Shown here: positions 8,303-19,471 of the stretch, piece by piece
Layout: every line of letters starts with the position of its first letter
Position numbering within the stretch: the first letter of the stretch is position 1
NCBI RefSeq assembly: GCF_900143095.1
Contig: NZ_FRDA01000004.1
Span: 385,265 to 449,264 of the forward strand
Length of the DNA: 64,000 nt
Origin: Pseudomonas asturiensis
Lineage (GTDB): Bacteria > Pseudomonadota > Gammaproteobacteria > Pseudomonadales > Pseudomonadaceae
Reading direction: 5' to 3'
Position numbers and translations under genes: made by a program
Notes under the pieces: generated by a model
What the model saw: only the letters and a program-made list of their open reading frames with translations
Databases searched by the model: none
Told to the model about the DNA's origin: nothing

Positions 8303-9112
8303 ATGCTACGTCTGCGCTCTCTCTATCGCTATCCTCTTAAATCCTGCAAGGCGGAAGTCCTGCAGCGAGCGTCGTTCGACAGCCTTGGGCTGTCAGGTGA
8401 TCGACGCTGGATGCTGGTTGATGAGAGCGCGGGTCGTTTCCTGACCCAGCGCGCAGTCGCTCACATGTCGCAACTGTCGGTGTTGTGGAACGCCAGCGGC
8501 GGGGTGACGCTCAGTGCGCCTGGCTTCGCGCCGCTGGATGTTGCCGTGCCGGCTGATGTTCCGGACACGCTGCGTGGCGTGACGGTCTGGCGAGATTCGT
8601 TGCAAGTGCCCGATGCGGGTGAAGAAGCAGCCGAGTGGGTCAGCCGCTTCATCGGCAAGCCGACACGCCTGGTCTACATGCCGGTCGAGCGTGCTCGCTG
8701 GCTGCCCGGCGGGTACGGATCCATCGATAACCGGGTCAACTTTGCCGATGGCTTTCCGCTGCTGCTTATTGGGCAGGGTTCGCTCGACGATCTGTCTGCC
8801 AGGCTCGGCAGGCCTGTGGAAATGCTGCGCTTCAGGCCAAACCTGGTGATTGAAGGTGCCGAGGCGTTCGCTGAGGACAACTGGAAGCGCATCCGTATTG
8901 GCGCGATGGAGTTCCAGTTGCTCAAGCCCTGCGCGCGCTGCATTCTCACCACCATCGACCCTGCCACTGGCGAACGCAGTCCCGACCGTGAACCTTTCAC
9001 CACGCTCAAGACTTACCGCGAGGTCGAAGGCAATGTCATGTTCGGCCAGAACATGCTCAATGTCGGGCCGGGTGAGCTCGAGGTGGGGATGGACGTTGAG
9101 GTGCTTGAGTGA
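8303..9112 (+). CDS. MOSC-domain molybdenum cofactor-binding protein (YcbX-like)
   Basis: Predicted molybdenum-cofactor enzyme or carrier. The N-terminal MOSC_N beta-barrel domain occupies about residues 1-120 (LYRYPLKSC start is characteristic), and the MOSC domain follows, with a conserved cysteine in LLKPCARC (Cys210, Cys213) that would coordinate the cofactor. The 269-aa length is shorter than E. coli YcbX because the C-terminal ferredoxin domain is missing. AAGGATCAGG precedes ATG 8303, so the earlier in-frame start at 8258 is rejected. YcbX reduces N-hydroxylated substrates; whether this shorter form does is not known. Confidence 0.88.
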   Translation: MLRLRSLYRYPLKSCKAEVLQRASFDSLGLSGDRRWMLVDESAGRFLTQRAVAHMSQLSVLWNASGGVTLSAPGFAPLDVAVPADVPDTLRGVTVWRDSLQVPDAGEEAAEWVSRFIGKPTRLVYMPVERARWLPGGYGSIDNRVNFADGFPLLLIGQGSLDDLSARLGRPVEMLRFRPNLVIEGAEAFAEDNWKRIRIGAMEFQLLKPCARCILTTIDPATGERSPDREPFTTLKTYREVEGNVMFGQNMLNVGPGELEVGMDVEVLE

Positions 9113-9308
9113 TTGCCTTACGCCGCTGTCCACTCTGAGTCCGTTGGCTTGCCAGGTCATCGTTCTCGGGAGTCGCACGCATGGACGTCATACATTCGCC
9201 GCCGTCGCTCAGTGCTCCTGACGGGACGGGCACCGCCGTGTCAGGTTCACAGCATCCTTCGAAGTGGGACTGTCCGGATGAGGTGCCCAGGCCGGGATCT
9301 CTGGGACG

Positions 9309-9806
9309 GTGTTGTACGTTGTGGCTATCTTGTTTGCCTTGCCGGTTTACGGTCTGGTGGTGCTGACCATCAACCTGATCTACCCCGGACAGGGTCTGGC
9401 GGCGGAGCAGTTAAAGGTAATCGATAATCCGCTGATCTGGATGGCAATGTTCATCTGCGTGCTGGTGGCCGTCTGGGTGCTTCGCTGGCTTGCTTCAGAG
9501 CCCGAAGCGCTGGGCTTCTGCTTTGATGAGGACCAGCAGCGTCTCACGTTCACTCAGTGTCGCCCTGCCCGGACACCGACCGTGCAGAGTGTGCCTTACA
9601 GCGACATCCTGCGCATTACGCCCTGCAAGATGACCACTTTCGGATTCATCTGCCATTTTGCGGTGTGCTTCGTCGGTGCTGACGGCAAGCGGGCCACGCG
9701 TGAGTTGCCGATCTATCTCACGGAGCAGGAGACGCAGTTCCACGCCGATTGGTTGAGGCGATCGATCGGCGAGCGAATGCAAGAAGTGTCGGATCTGGAT
9801 AAGTAG
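9309..9806 (+). CDS. Unknown membrane protein of about 165 aa
   Basis: No named family recognised. Two hydrophobic helices near residues 1-24 and 41-62 are followed by a soluble domain with beta-strand character, predicted cytoplasmic. The frame is open from 9282, and the first usable start is GTG at 9309 with a weak GGGA-type ribosome site, so the N terminus is uncertain. The coding sequence has the same codon style as its neighbours and lies 196 bp after the MOSC gene. The bases 9113-9308 show no supported gene. Confidence 0.6.
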   Translation: MLYVVAILFALPVYGLVVLTINLIYPGQGLAAEQLKVIDNPLIWMAMFICVLVAVWVLRWLASEPEALGFCFDEDQQRLTFTQCRPARTPTVQSVPYSDILRITPCKMTTFGFICHFAVCFVGADGKRATRELPIYLTEQETQFHADWLRRSIGERMQEVSDLDK

Positions 9807-9946
9807 CGACACAAGATCAGCATGACCGTTGCCAATCTGACTGGAAGCCAGGTAGGCGCAAGTAAACGATGATCCTGAAGCGCGTACCCCTGCAGGGCAT
9901 GGGCACGCGCGCGTATGGATGGTCGTAGGGCGGTCAGCGCCCGGCG

Positions 9947-11875
9947 TCAAAGATCGTCAAAAAACCTTTCATGCCAGTCCACCAGCGGCTGGGGCGAATT
10001 GAGTTTCTGGCCGTAGATCACCGAATACGACAGCACGTTCTGTACGTACTGACGGGTTTCGTCGAACGGGATGCTCTCCACCCACACATCGAAGGCCAGG
10101 TGGTTGGCACCCTTGAGCCATTGACGTACGCGGCCGGGGCCGGCGTTGTAGGCGGCAGAGGCGAGCACGCGGTTGCCGTTGAACTGACCGTGCACTGAAC
10201 TCAGGTAGGCGGCGCCGAGCTGGATGTTGGTGTCCGGGTCGAGTACCTGCTGTGGCGAGGCCAGCGGGATGCTGAACTTGCGAGCGGTTTCCTTGGCGGT
10301 CGCGGGCATCAACTGCATCAGGCCGCTGGCGCCAACGCCTGAGCGTGCATCGTCCATGAAGGCGCTTTCCTGGCGGGTGATTGCAAATACCCAGCTGGAA
10401 TGCAGGCCGCGGATCTTGGCTTCGCGGACCAGTGTGTCGCGGTGCGCCATCGGGAAGCGGATATCCAGGTCATCCCAGTACTGCGCCTGGCTGATGGTGC
10501 GGATCGCCGGGAAATACCATTTCAGGTCGTAGGCCAGTTTGGCCTGGGCGACCATTTCATCGCGGTTGAACAGGCGGCTGACGTGATACCACTCGCGTCG
10601 GCCATCGACGATCTCGCCACGGTCATGAAATTCCAGCGCGCGGCGTACACCCGGTGTATTGCGAACCTTGTTGATCAACGCCTGACTGAGTACCAGCGGC
10701 TTGTTGTTCAACTGATAAGGGCTCTGGGTGCGGTCGGCAGCCAGAAAACCGTAGAAATCACGCTCTTTGGCCACGTCCTTGTACAGCGCCGCAATGAGTG
10801 GGCTGTTGGGCTGGGCCAGTTCAAGCGCCCGGGCTTCCCAGTAGCGCCAGCGGTTGGTGCTGGCCAGGTCTTTGGGCAGGCGACGCGCCAGTTCGTAGGC
10901 ATCCTCCCAACGACCCAGGCGCAGCAACAGGCGCAGGCGCCATTCAGTGACGGTGTTGTCGCGCAGGTCAGGGTCATACTTGGTCATGACCTCCAGCGCG
11001 CGATCATCATAGCGACGCGCCAGCGTCAGGCCGATCTCTTTGGCGATTTCCACCTGTTCTTCGCGGGAGAAATGCATGGTAATCGCGTAGCTGTCCAGCA
11101 TTGCGAGGGCTTTCTGCGGGTCCTGGCGCGCCAGTCGACGCAGGCCGAGGCCCACCACGTCGGACATCGCTTCATCTACGGGCACGAACTGTCCGGGGTT
11201 GTTGATCATTTCCGGCTTTTGCGCAACCGCCACCAGCAACTTGCCCTGCGGCGCCAGTGAATTGAGGCTGTTGACCAGGGTATTGGCCAGGCTGTAGTTG
11301 CGAGCCTGAGCTGCCAGCTTGGCTCGCTGCCAGCGTTTCTGTTCGGTCAACTGGCCTGCTGCGGCCCATTGAGCGAAAAAGCCGTCGCAGGCACCCGGCA
11401 GGGTCTTGCCGGTCATCCAGAGCTTCTCGGCACTGGCGTAGCCTTCGGCGCGCTGATTGTTGTTCAGCTGGTACTGGCCATACAGGCAGTCCAGTTCGAC
11501 GAAATTCATCTTGGGATCGTAGTACTTCACGAACGGCTGCCAGTCGCCACGCTCGGCCAGCCAGCGCAACCAACGCAACTTCATCCAGTTGGCCTGGGGA
11601 AGGTCGCCGTGCTCGGCGAGAAATTTCTCGATCTCGGCGTTGCTGGCGGTTTTCAGACGTGCGGTCAGCTCGTCGTACTCCAGATACGGCTCGAGCGGGT
11701 AGTCGGCGAGGGCAGTGCTGTACATCTGATAAGGGCCTGAGTCGCCCTTGGCCAGTGCGCGTTTTGCCTCGTCGTAGTATTTGCGTTGCTGGGTGATATC
11801 GACCGCATGGGCAGACTGGACGGCGGTGGCGGAGAGGAGCAGGCACGATAAAAAGCTGAACAAACGACTGCGCAT
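9947..11875 (-). CDS. slt: Soluble lytic murein transglycosylase Slt
   Basis: Periplasmic enzyme that cleaves peptidoglycan glycan strands and leaves 1,6-anhydromuramic ends. A cleavable signal peptide spans about residues 1-24 (ending SAHA-VD). A long helical superhelix domain (U and L domains) follows. The C-terminal goose-lysozyme-like catalytic domain has Glu503 in AITRQESAF, then the GASGLMQLMPAT and AAYNAGPGRV motifs. The 642-aa length is standard for Slt70. ATG 11875 is chosen over the longest frame because it begins the signal peptide and has GGAAG upstream. It is divergent from uup. Confidence 0.95.
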   Translation of the reverse strand: MRSRLFSFLSCLLLSATAVQSAHAVDITQQRKYYDEAKRALAKGDSGPYQMYSTALADYPLEPYLEYDELTARLKTASNAEIEKFLAEHGDLPQANWMKLRWLRWLAERGDWQPFVKYYDPKMNFVELDCLYGQYQLNNNQRAEGYASAEKLWMTGKTLPGACDGFFAQWAAAGQLTEQKRWQRAKLAAQARNYSLANTLVNSLNSLAPQGKLLVAVAQKPEMINNPGQFVPVDEAMSDVVGLGLRRLARQDPQKALAMLDSYAITMHFSREEQVEIAKEIGLTLARRYDDRALEVMTKYDPDLRDNTVTEWRLRLLLRLGRWEDAYELARRLPKDLASTNRWRYWEARALELAQPNSPLIAALYKDVAKERDFYGFLAADRTQSPYQLNNKPLVLSQALINKVRNTPGVRRALEFHDRGEIVDGRREWYHVSRLFNRDEMVAQAKLAYDLKWYFPAIRTISQAQYWDDLDIRFPMAHRDTLVREAKIRGLHSSWVFAITRQESAFMDDARSGVGASGLMQLMPATAKETARKFSIPLASPQQVLDPDTNIQLGAAYLSSVHGQFNGNRVLASAAYNAGPGRVRQWLKGANHLAFDVWVESIPFDETRQYVQNVLSYSVIYGQKLNSPQPLVDWHERFFDDL

Positions 11876-12079
11876 GAGACTTCCGAGCAGATGAGTCGTG
11901 AAAAGTGCGGCTAGCTTAGCCTTTTGCCAGCTCATGGTGAAAGCACTCACGACAACGTTGTCTCATGTAGAAATAATTAGCCGTTATAAAGAGAGAGCGA
12001 CGCTGACGGCACCTGCGACGAATCCCGACATCCACCGGCTATCTCAGGTAGAATGCGCGCCCGGTTTTTGGAGAAGCTC

Positions 12080-13990
12080 ATGACCCTGCTCAAATTCAGC
12101 GATGTGTCCCTTGCTTTCGGCGCCATGCCGTTATTGGACAAGGTGTCCTGGCAGATCGCCCGTGGTGAGCGGGTGTGCATCATTGGCCGCAATGGCACTG
12201 GCAAATCCAGCATGCTGAAGCTGGTCAAAGGCGTTCAGAAGCCCGATGACGGCGCTGTCTGGCGCGCGCCGGGCCTCAAGATTGGCGAATTGCCCCAGGA
12301 ATTGCCGGTAGCCGACGGACGGACAGTGTTCGACGTGGTGGCCGAAGGTCTGGACGGCGTTGGCGCATTGCTCGCCGAGTACCACCATCTGGCTCAGAAC
12401 TGCGTGACCGAGGAAGACCTCAACAAGCTCATGCATGTGCAGCAGGACCTCGAGGCCCGCGATGGCTGGCGCTTGCAGCAATTGGTCGAAAGCACCCTCA
12501 GCCGTCTGCAGTTGCCTGCCGACAAGACCCTGGCCGAGCTGTCCGGCGGCTGGCGTCGCCGTGTCCTGCTGGCTCAGGCACTGGTTTCAGAACCTGACCT
12601 GCTGCTGCTCGACGAACCGACCAACCACCTGGACATCGGCGCAATCGCCTGGCTTGAAGAAGCCCTCAAGGATTTCCAGGGCGCCGTGTTGTTCATCACG
12701 CACGACCGGGCATTCCTGCAAAACCTGGCGACCCGTATTCTGGAGCTGGACCGTGGCGGACTGATCGACTGGGACGGCGACTACGCCAGCTTCCTCGTGC
12801 ACAAGGAAGCGGCGCTGGCGGCCGAAGAAACCGCCAACGCACTGTTCGACAAGCGTCTGGCCCAGGAAGAAGTCTGGATTCGCCAGGGCATCAAGGCCCG
12901 CCGTACCCGTAACGAAGGCCGCGTGCGCGCCCTGAAAGAGTTGCGCGTTGAGCGCAGCGAGCGCCGCGAACGCACCGGCAAGGCCAATATCCAGCTCGAC
13001 ACGGCCGAGAAATCCGGCAAGCAGGTCATGGTCCTGGACAACGTGAGCTTCGCGCATCCGGGCGGTCCGATGCTTATCAAGGACTTCTCCATGGTCCTGC
13101 AGCGCGAAGACCGTATCGGTCTGTTGGGTGCCAACGGCACGGGCAAGACCACACTGCTCAAGCTGATGCTCGACAACCTGCAGCCCACTGGCGGCAAGGT
13201 TGAAGTGGGTACGCGTCTGGACGTTGCCTACTTTGACCAGTTGCGTCACCAGCTCGACCTGGAAAAGACCGTGATCGACAACGTGGCCGAAGGTCGCGAT
13301 TTCATCGATATCGATGGCCAGAGCCGTCACGTACTGAGCTACCTGGGTGATTTCCTGTTCAGCCCGCAGCGTGCCCGCACGCCGGTCAAGGCGCTGTCCG
13401 GTGGCGAGCGGGCCCGTCTGTTGCTGGCCAAGTTGTTCAGCAAGCCGGCCAACCTGCTGGTCCTCGATGAACCGACCAACGACCTGGACGTTGAAACCCT
13501 TGAGCTGCTTGAAGAAGTGCTGTTGACCTTCAAAGGCACGGTATTGATGGTCAGTCACGACCGGGCATTCCTCGACAACGTCGTCACCAGCACGCTGGTG
13601 TTCGAAGGCGAGGGCAAGGTGCGCGAGTACGTAGGGGGTTATCAGGACTGGTTGCGTCAGGGCGGCTCTCCGCGCCTGCTGGGTGTGGCGGACACCAAGT
13701 CCGGCAAGGCCGAGCTGGCCAGTGCTGTCGTTCAGGCTGCCCCGGTAGCCGCTCAGGACATGCCGGTCGCCAAGAAGAAGCTCAGCTACAAGCACCAGCG
13801 TGAGCTGGAAGCCTTGCCGGGCCAGATCGACGAAGTTGAAGGCAAGATGGCTGCTCTGACGGCTGAAATGGCCGCGCCGGGCTTCTATCAGCAGCCCGCC
13901 GAACAGACCACCGCAGCACTGGCTCAGATGGAAAGCCTGCAGGGCGAGCTGGATGCGTTGCTGGAGCGCTGGGCCGAGCTGGACGAGTGA
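12080..13990 (+). CDS. uup: ABC-F ATPase Uup
   Basis: Soluble ribosome- or DNA-associated ABC-F protein with no membrane domain. There are two nucleotide-binding domains. The first has GRNGTGKSS, LSGGW and LLLLDEPTNHLD. The second has GANGTGKTT, LSGGE and LLVLDEPTNDLD. An inter-domain linker rich in Arg and Glu lies near residues 240-320, and a C-terminal coiled coil covers about 570-636, which separates Uup from other ABC-F members. ATG 12080 follows GGAGAAG. A strong terminator follows 21 bp after the stop. Confidence 0.93.
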   Translation: MTLLKFSDVSLAFGAMPLLDKVSWQIARGERVCIIGRNGTGKSSMLKLVKGVQKPDDGAVWRAPGLKIGELPQELPVADGRTVFDVVAEGLDGVGALLAEYHHLAQNCVTEEDLNKLMHVQQDLEARDGWRLQQLVESTLSRLQLPADKTLAELSGGWRRRVLLAQALVSEPDLLLLDEPTNHLDIGAIAWLEEALKDFQGAVLFITHDRAFLQNLATRILELDRGGLIDWDGDYASFLVHKEAALAAEETANALFDKRLAQEEVWIRQGIKARRTRNEGRVRALKELRVERSERRERTGKANIQLDTAEKSGKQVMVLDNVSFAHPGGPMLIKDFSMVLQREDRIGLLGANGTGKTTLLKLMLDNLQPTGGKVEVGTRLDVAYFDQLRHQLDLEKTVIDNVAEGRDFIDIDGQSRHVLSYLGDFLFSPQRARTPVKALSGGERARLLLAKLFSKPANLLVLDEPTNDLDVETLELLEEVLLTFKGTVLMVSHDRAFLDNVVTSTLVFEGEGKVREYVGGYQDWLRQGGSPRLLGVADTKSGKAELASAVVQAAPVAAQDMPVAKKKLSYKHQRELEALPGQIDEVEGKMAALTAEMAAPGFYQQPAEQTTAALAQMESLQGELDALLERWAELDE

Positions 13991-14011
13991 TCGTCTGACT
14001 CGTCAGGCACT

Positions 14012-14040
14012 AAAAAGCCCGGATCATGTCCGGGCTTTTT
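14012..14040. terminator. Rho-independent terminator between uup and the universal stress gene
   Basis: AAAAAGCCCGGA-N5-TCCGGGCTTTTT is a perfect stem flanked by A and T tracts, so it can end transcription from both the uup side and the convergent stress-protein gene. Confidence 0.92.
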
Positions 14041-14056
14041 AGCTATTGCGCCAAGC

Positions 14057-14497
14057 TTATTCCGGCTTCTTGAGGCGTACAGCCAGCACATCGCAAGGTG
14101 CGCCGTGCAGCACGTCATTGGCGGTGGAGCCCAGCAGCAAAGCCAGGCCGTGACGGCCGTGGCTGCCGACGACAATCAGGTCGCAGTGCTGAATCTTGGC
14201 CAGATGGTGAATTTCCTGGCGCGGCTGGCCGTAGACCAAGTGGCTTTCACCTGCTTTCATCTGCGGGTATTTGATCTTCAGTTTTTCCAGCTTTTCCTTG
14301 GCTTGATCGAACTGCTGTTGTTGCAGTTGTGACAGGTCCATCGGGACGTCGCCTCCGAAGGCCATCGCCATGGGTTCCACGATATGCACCATCGACAGCG
14401 TCGCGCCACTGGCTTCTGCCAATTCTCGGGCGCGGCGAATGACCGGGTCGCATTCGTCGGTGAGGTCAATGGCAACCAGAATATGTTGATACGACAT
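14057..14497 (-). CDS. Universal stress protein, UspA family
   Basis: Single Usp domain of 146 aa with the ATP-binding signature near the C terminus (VVGSHGRHG followed by GSTANDVL). It starts with the usual beta-strand ILVAIDLTDE. It is cytoplasmic and probably dimeric. It is monocistronic, facing uup across a bidirectional terminator. Many pseudomonad Usp genes are controlled by Anr under low oxygen, but I see no TTGAT-N4-ATCAA site upstream of this one. Specific function unknown. Confidence 0.92.
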   Translation of the reverse strand: MSYQHILVAIDLTDECDPVIRRARELAEASGATLSMVHIVEPMAMAFGGDVPMDLSQLQQQQFDQAKEKLEKLKIKYPQMKAGESHLVYGQPRQEIHHLAKIQHCDLIVVGSHGRHGLALLLGSTANDVLHGAPCDVLAVRLKKPE

Positions 14498-14624
14498 GAG
14501 GATGTCCTCTGAGAGGGTGGCGATGGGGTGAGTATGGCGCTTTCGTTCGCATCTGGGCAGACCCCGTGCAAGCCACTGTTTTCAAATTGTTGTTTTTAGC
14601 CTGAGTCGGGCGGGGGCAAGAAAT

Positions 14625-15062
14625 ATGACGGTCTGGATAGTCCTGTCAATCATTTGTGTGATGCTGAGCCCACTTGTCTGGTTGCGCCCCTCGCGTCATC
14701 AGAGTGGCAGAATGGCGTTGCGCATGGAGGCGCGGCGTATCGGCATGGCCATGCAACTGGCACCTCAGGAGTGGCCGCACTGGCTTGCCAAGGAGCCTCC
14801 CAGCCCGTGTGCGCAATACCATCGTCCACGCCGAAGCTCGAAACCGGATGTCTGGGTGTACTGGCAGCGTGAGCCGGGAGCTTGGGTCAACCGCTGGCGT
14901 GAGCCGTGTGAGGACGCCGCTTTGCTCGACCACTTCAGCACGCTGCCGGCTGATGTCTTCAAGGTCGAGGCGGATGCACAGATGATTGCTGTGTACTGGT
15001 CAGAGCGGGGCGAAGCAGAAGTGTTGCAGCGTATTAATGCAGTGCTCAAAGCGCTCGCCTGA
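14625..15062 (+). CDS. Unknown 145-aa membrane-anchored protein
   Basis: One N-terminal hydrophobic helix at about residues 2-20 is followed by a basic stretch and a soluble domain with many tryptophans. It would be a single-pass inner-membrane protein with a cytoplasmic or periplasmic domain. Homologues at this position in Pseudomonas are sometimes labelled YajC-like, but I see no YajC motif and do not use that name. GGGGGCAAG lies before the ATG. It sits between the stress gene and the fadBA operon, a position conserved in the genus. Confidence 0.7.
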   Translation: MTVWIVLSIICVMLSPLVWLRPSRHQSGRMALRMEARRIGMAMQLAPQEWPHWLAKEPPSPCAQYHRPRRSSKPDVWVYWQREPGAWVNRWREPCEDAALLDHFSTLPADVFKVEADAQMIAVYWSERGEAEVLQRINAVLKALA

Positions 15063-15085
15063 CCATTGGCTGAATCGCAGGCAAT

Positions 15086-15227
15086 AAAAAGCCCGATAAC
15101 AACATCGGGCCGGGGTTGGCCAGGCAGGCCGATAATTCCTGGTATGCCGGCACCCAGATCGCTGAATGCCGGTTATCACCGCTGCGCGCCCGCCACCAAT
15201 TGCATCGCGGGCCTCTTGTGGCGCAGT
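15086..15227 (-). ncRNA. Candidate minus-strand small RNA between the 145-aa gene and fadB
   Basis: A textbook terminator on the minus strand (GCCCGAT-N6-ATCGGGC followed by TTTTTATTG, hairpin 15091-15110) has no gene upstream of it on that strand. About 150 bp further upstream is a possible sigma-70 promoter: GCGACA at 15257-15262, 17-base spacer, TACAGT at 15234-15239. Between them the sequence can form at least one further stem (GCCCGC with GCGGGC). Together these would make an RNA of about 140 nt. No open frame of note exists in it. The start point is estimated, and no known family is recognised. Confidence 0.4.
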
Positions 15228-15653
15228 GCGCTGACTGTAGACCTTCTGCTCTCTTTTGTCGCGTTTTTCTCGACACTTCCCGCAAATGAGCCTCAACGGT
15301 GCAGAATCTGCAGGCTTTGGCCTTATCTGCACGTTATCAATTCGTTGAATGATGACAAATCAAACATCGGTTGACGGGTCAGGAATCGCTTGTGCCTTTT
15401 GCAATCCGCCGTTTTTATTGGCGTTTTGGCGAATTGACAATTATCCGCTTTTGCCTGATGGTGTGCGTACCCAAATCAAACGGGCGTATGAAATGAGCGT
15501 TTGGTCGTCAGACGGCTCTGACAGAATCCTGGCTACCGCGTCGCAGCGGATGTATGTGTGATTTGGCGTGTTCATCGACGGCGACGTCGTAGTCTCGTTG
15601 AACGTTAATGTTCAGCGAGTATTGTTCAGCTTCCATATTGTGGAGATCAGTTG
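15111..15653. other. Intergenic region upstream of fadB
   Basis: This gap of roughly 540 bp holds the body of the candidate small RNA at its left end. At its right it is AT-rich leader sequence before fadB, with GGAG ahead of the fadB ATG. A PsrA-like half-perfect palindrome is listed separately. I see no protein-coding frame with a ribosome site in it. Confidence 0.5.
15361..15374. promoter_or_regulatory. Possible PsrA site upstream of fadB
   Basis: CAAAC-ATCG-GTTGA matches the PsrA palindrome (CAAAC-N2-4-GTTTG) in nine of ten arm positions. It is about 280 bp upstream of the fadB start, which is far for direct repression unless the transcript has a long leader. PsrA is known to repress fadBA in pseudomonads, and psrA itself is in this window. 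Confidence 0.35.
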
Positions 15654-19000
<3,347 letters not shown>

Positions 19001-19016
19001 TTGCCTGGCGTGACGC

Positions 19017-19043
19017 AAGCCGGGGCTTGATGCCCCGGCTTTT
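19017..19043 (+). terminator. Terminator of the fadBA operon
   Basis: AGCCGGGGC-N5-GCCCCGGCT stem followed by TTTTG and a further T run at 19046-19051, 17 bp after the fadA stop. Confidence 0.9.
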
Positions 19044-19121
19044 GTATTTTTGAAAAAGCAGTTTTTTGCCAGATGTTTTGGCTTTGTTTCTGTTTTGAAC
19101 CTGTTTGACGAGGGCTGCACC

Positions 19122-19358
19122 ATGCAACTGCAACCAGGGCTCTATCGCCATTACAAAGGCCCGCAATATCGCGTGTTCAGTGTGGCGAAGCATTCCGAGA
19201 CCGAAGAGGACGTGGTGTTCTACCAGGCGCTCTACGGCGATTTCGGTATGTGGGTTCGTCCTCTGGAAATGTTCCTGGAGGTCGTCGAGGTTGACGGGGA
19301 GCAAGTCCCGCGCTTTGCTTTGGTCCAGGCGGAACCGAGCCTGTTTTCCGGGTCGTGA
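19122..19358 (+). CDS. DUF1653 protein
   Basis: A 78-aa cytoplasmic protein. The sequence PGLYRHYKGPQYRV near the N terminus, then VVFYQALYGD and WVRPLEMF, is the pattern of DUF1653, a small beta-barrel family of unknown function. ATG at 19122 is preceded by GAGGG; the longer frame from 19050 is rejected because it runs through the fadA terminator region. It lies alone between fadA and topA, as in other pseudomonads. Confidence 0.85.
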   Translation: MQLQPGLYRHYKGPQYRVFSVAKHSETEEDVVFYQALYGDFGMWVRPLEMFLEVVEVDGEQVPRFALVQAEPSLFSGS

Positions 19359-19471
19359 CTCGGAAATTCACAACAGGCTGTGCTTGACCTCACCTTGTAG
19401 CCACTATATATAGCGTGGCCTTTACAAGCTCGTCATTGTCTTTCATCTAGTATTCAGGAATTTTCTGATCC

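Noticed and set aside
9113..9427. 104-codon plus-strand frame after the MOSC gene
   Set aside because: Overlaps the better-supported membrane-protein frame, is Arg/Gly-rich and lacks a ribosome site.
12587..13795. 402-codon frame antisense to uup
   Set aside because: No ribosome site, no domain, and full overlap with both ATPase domains of Uup.
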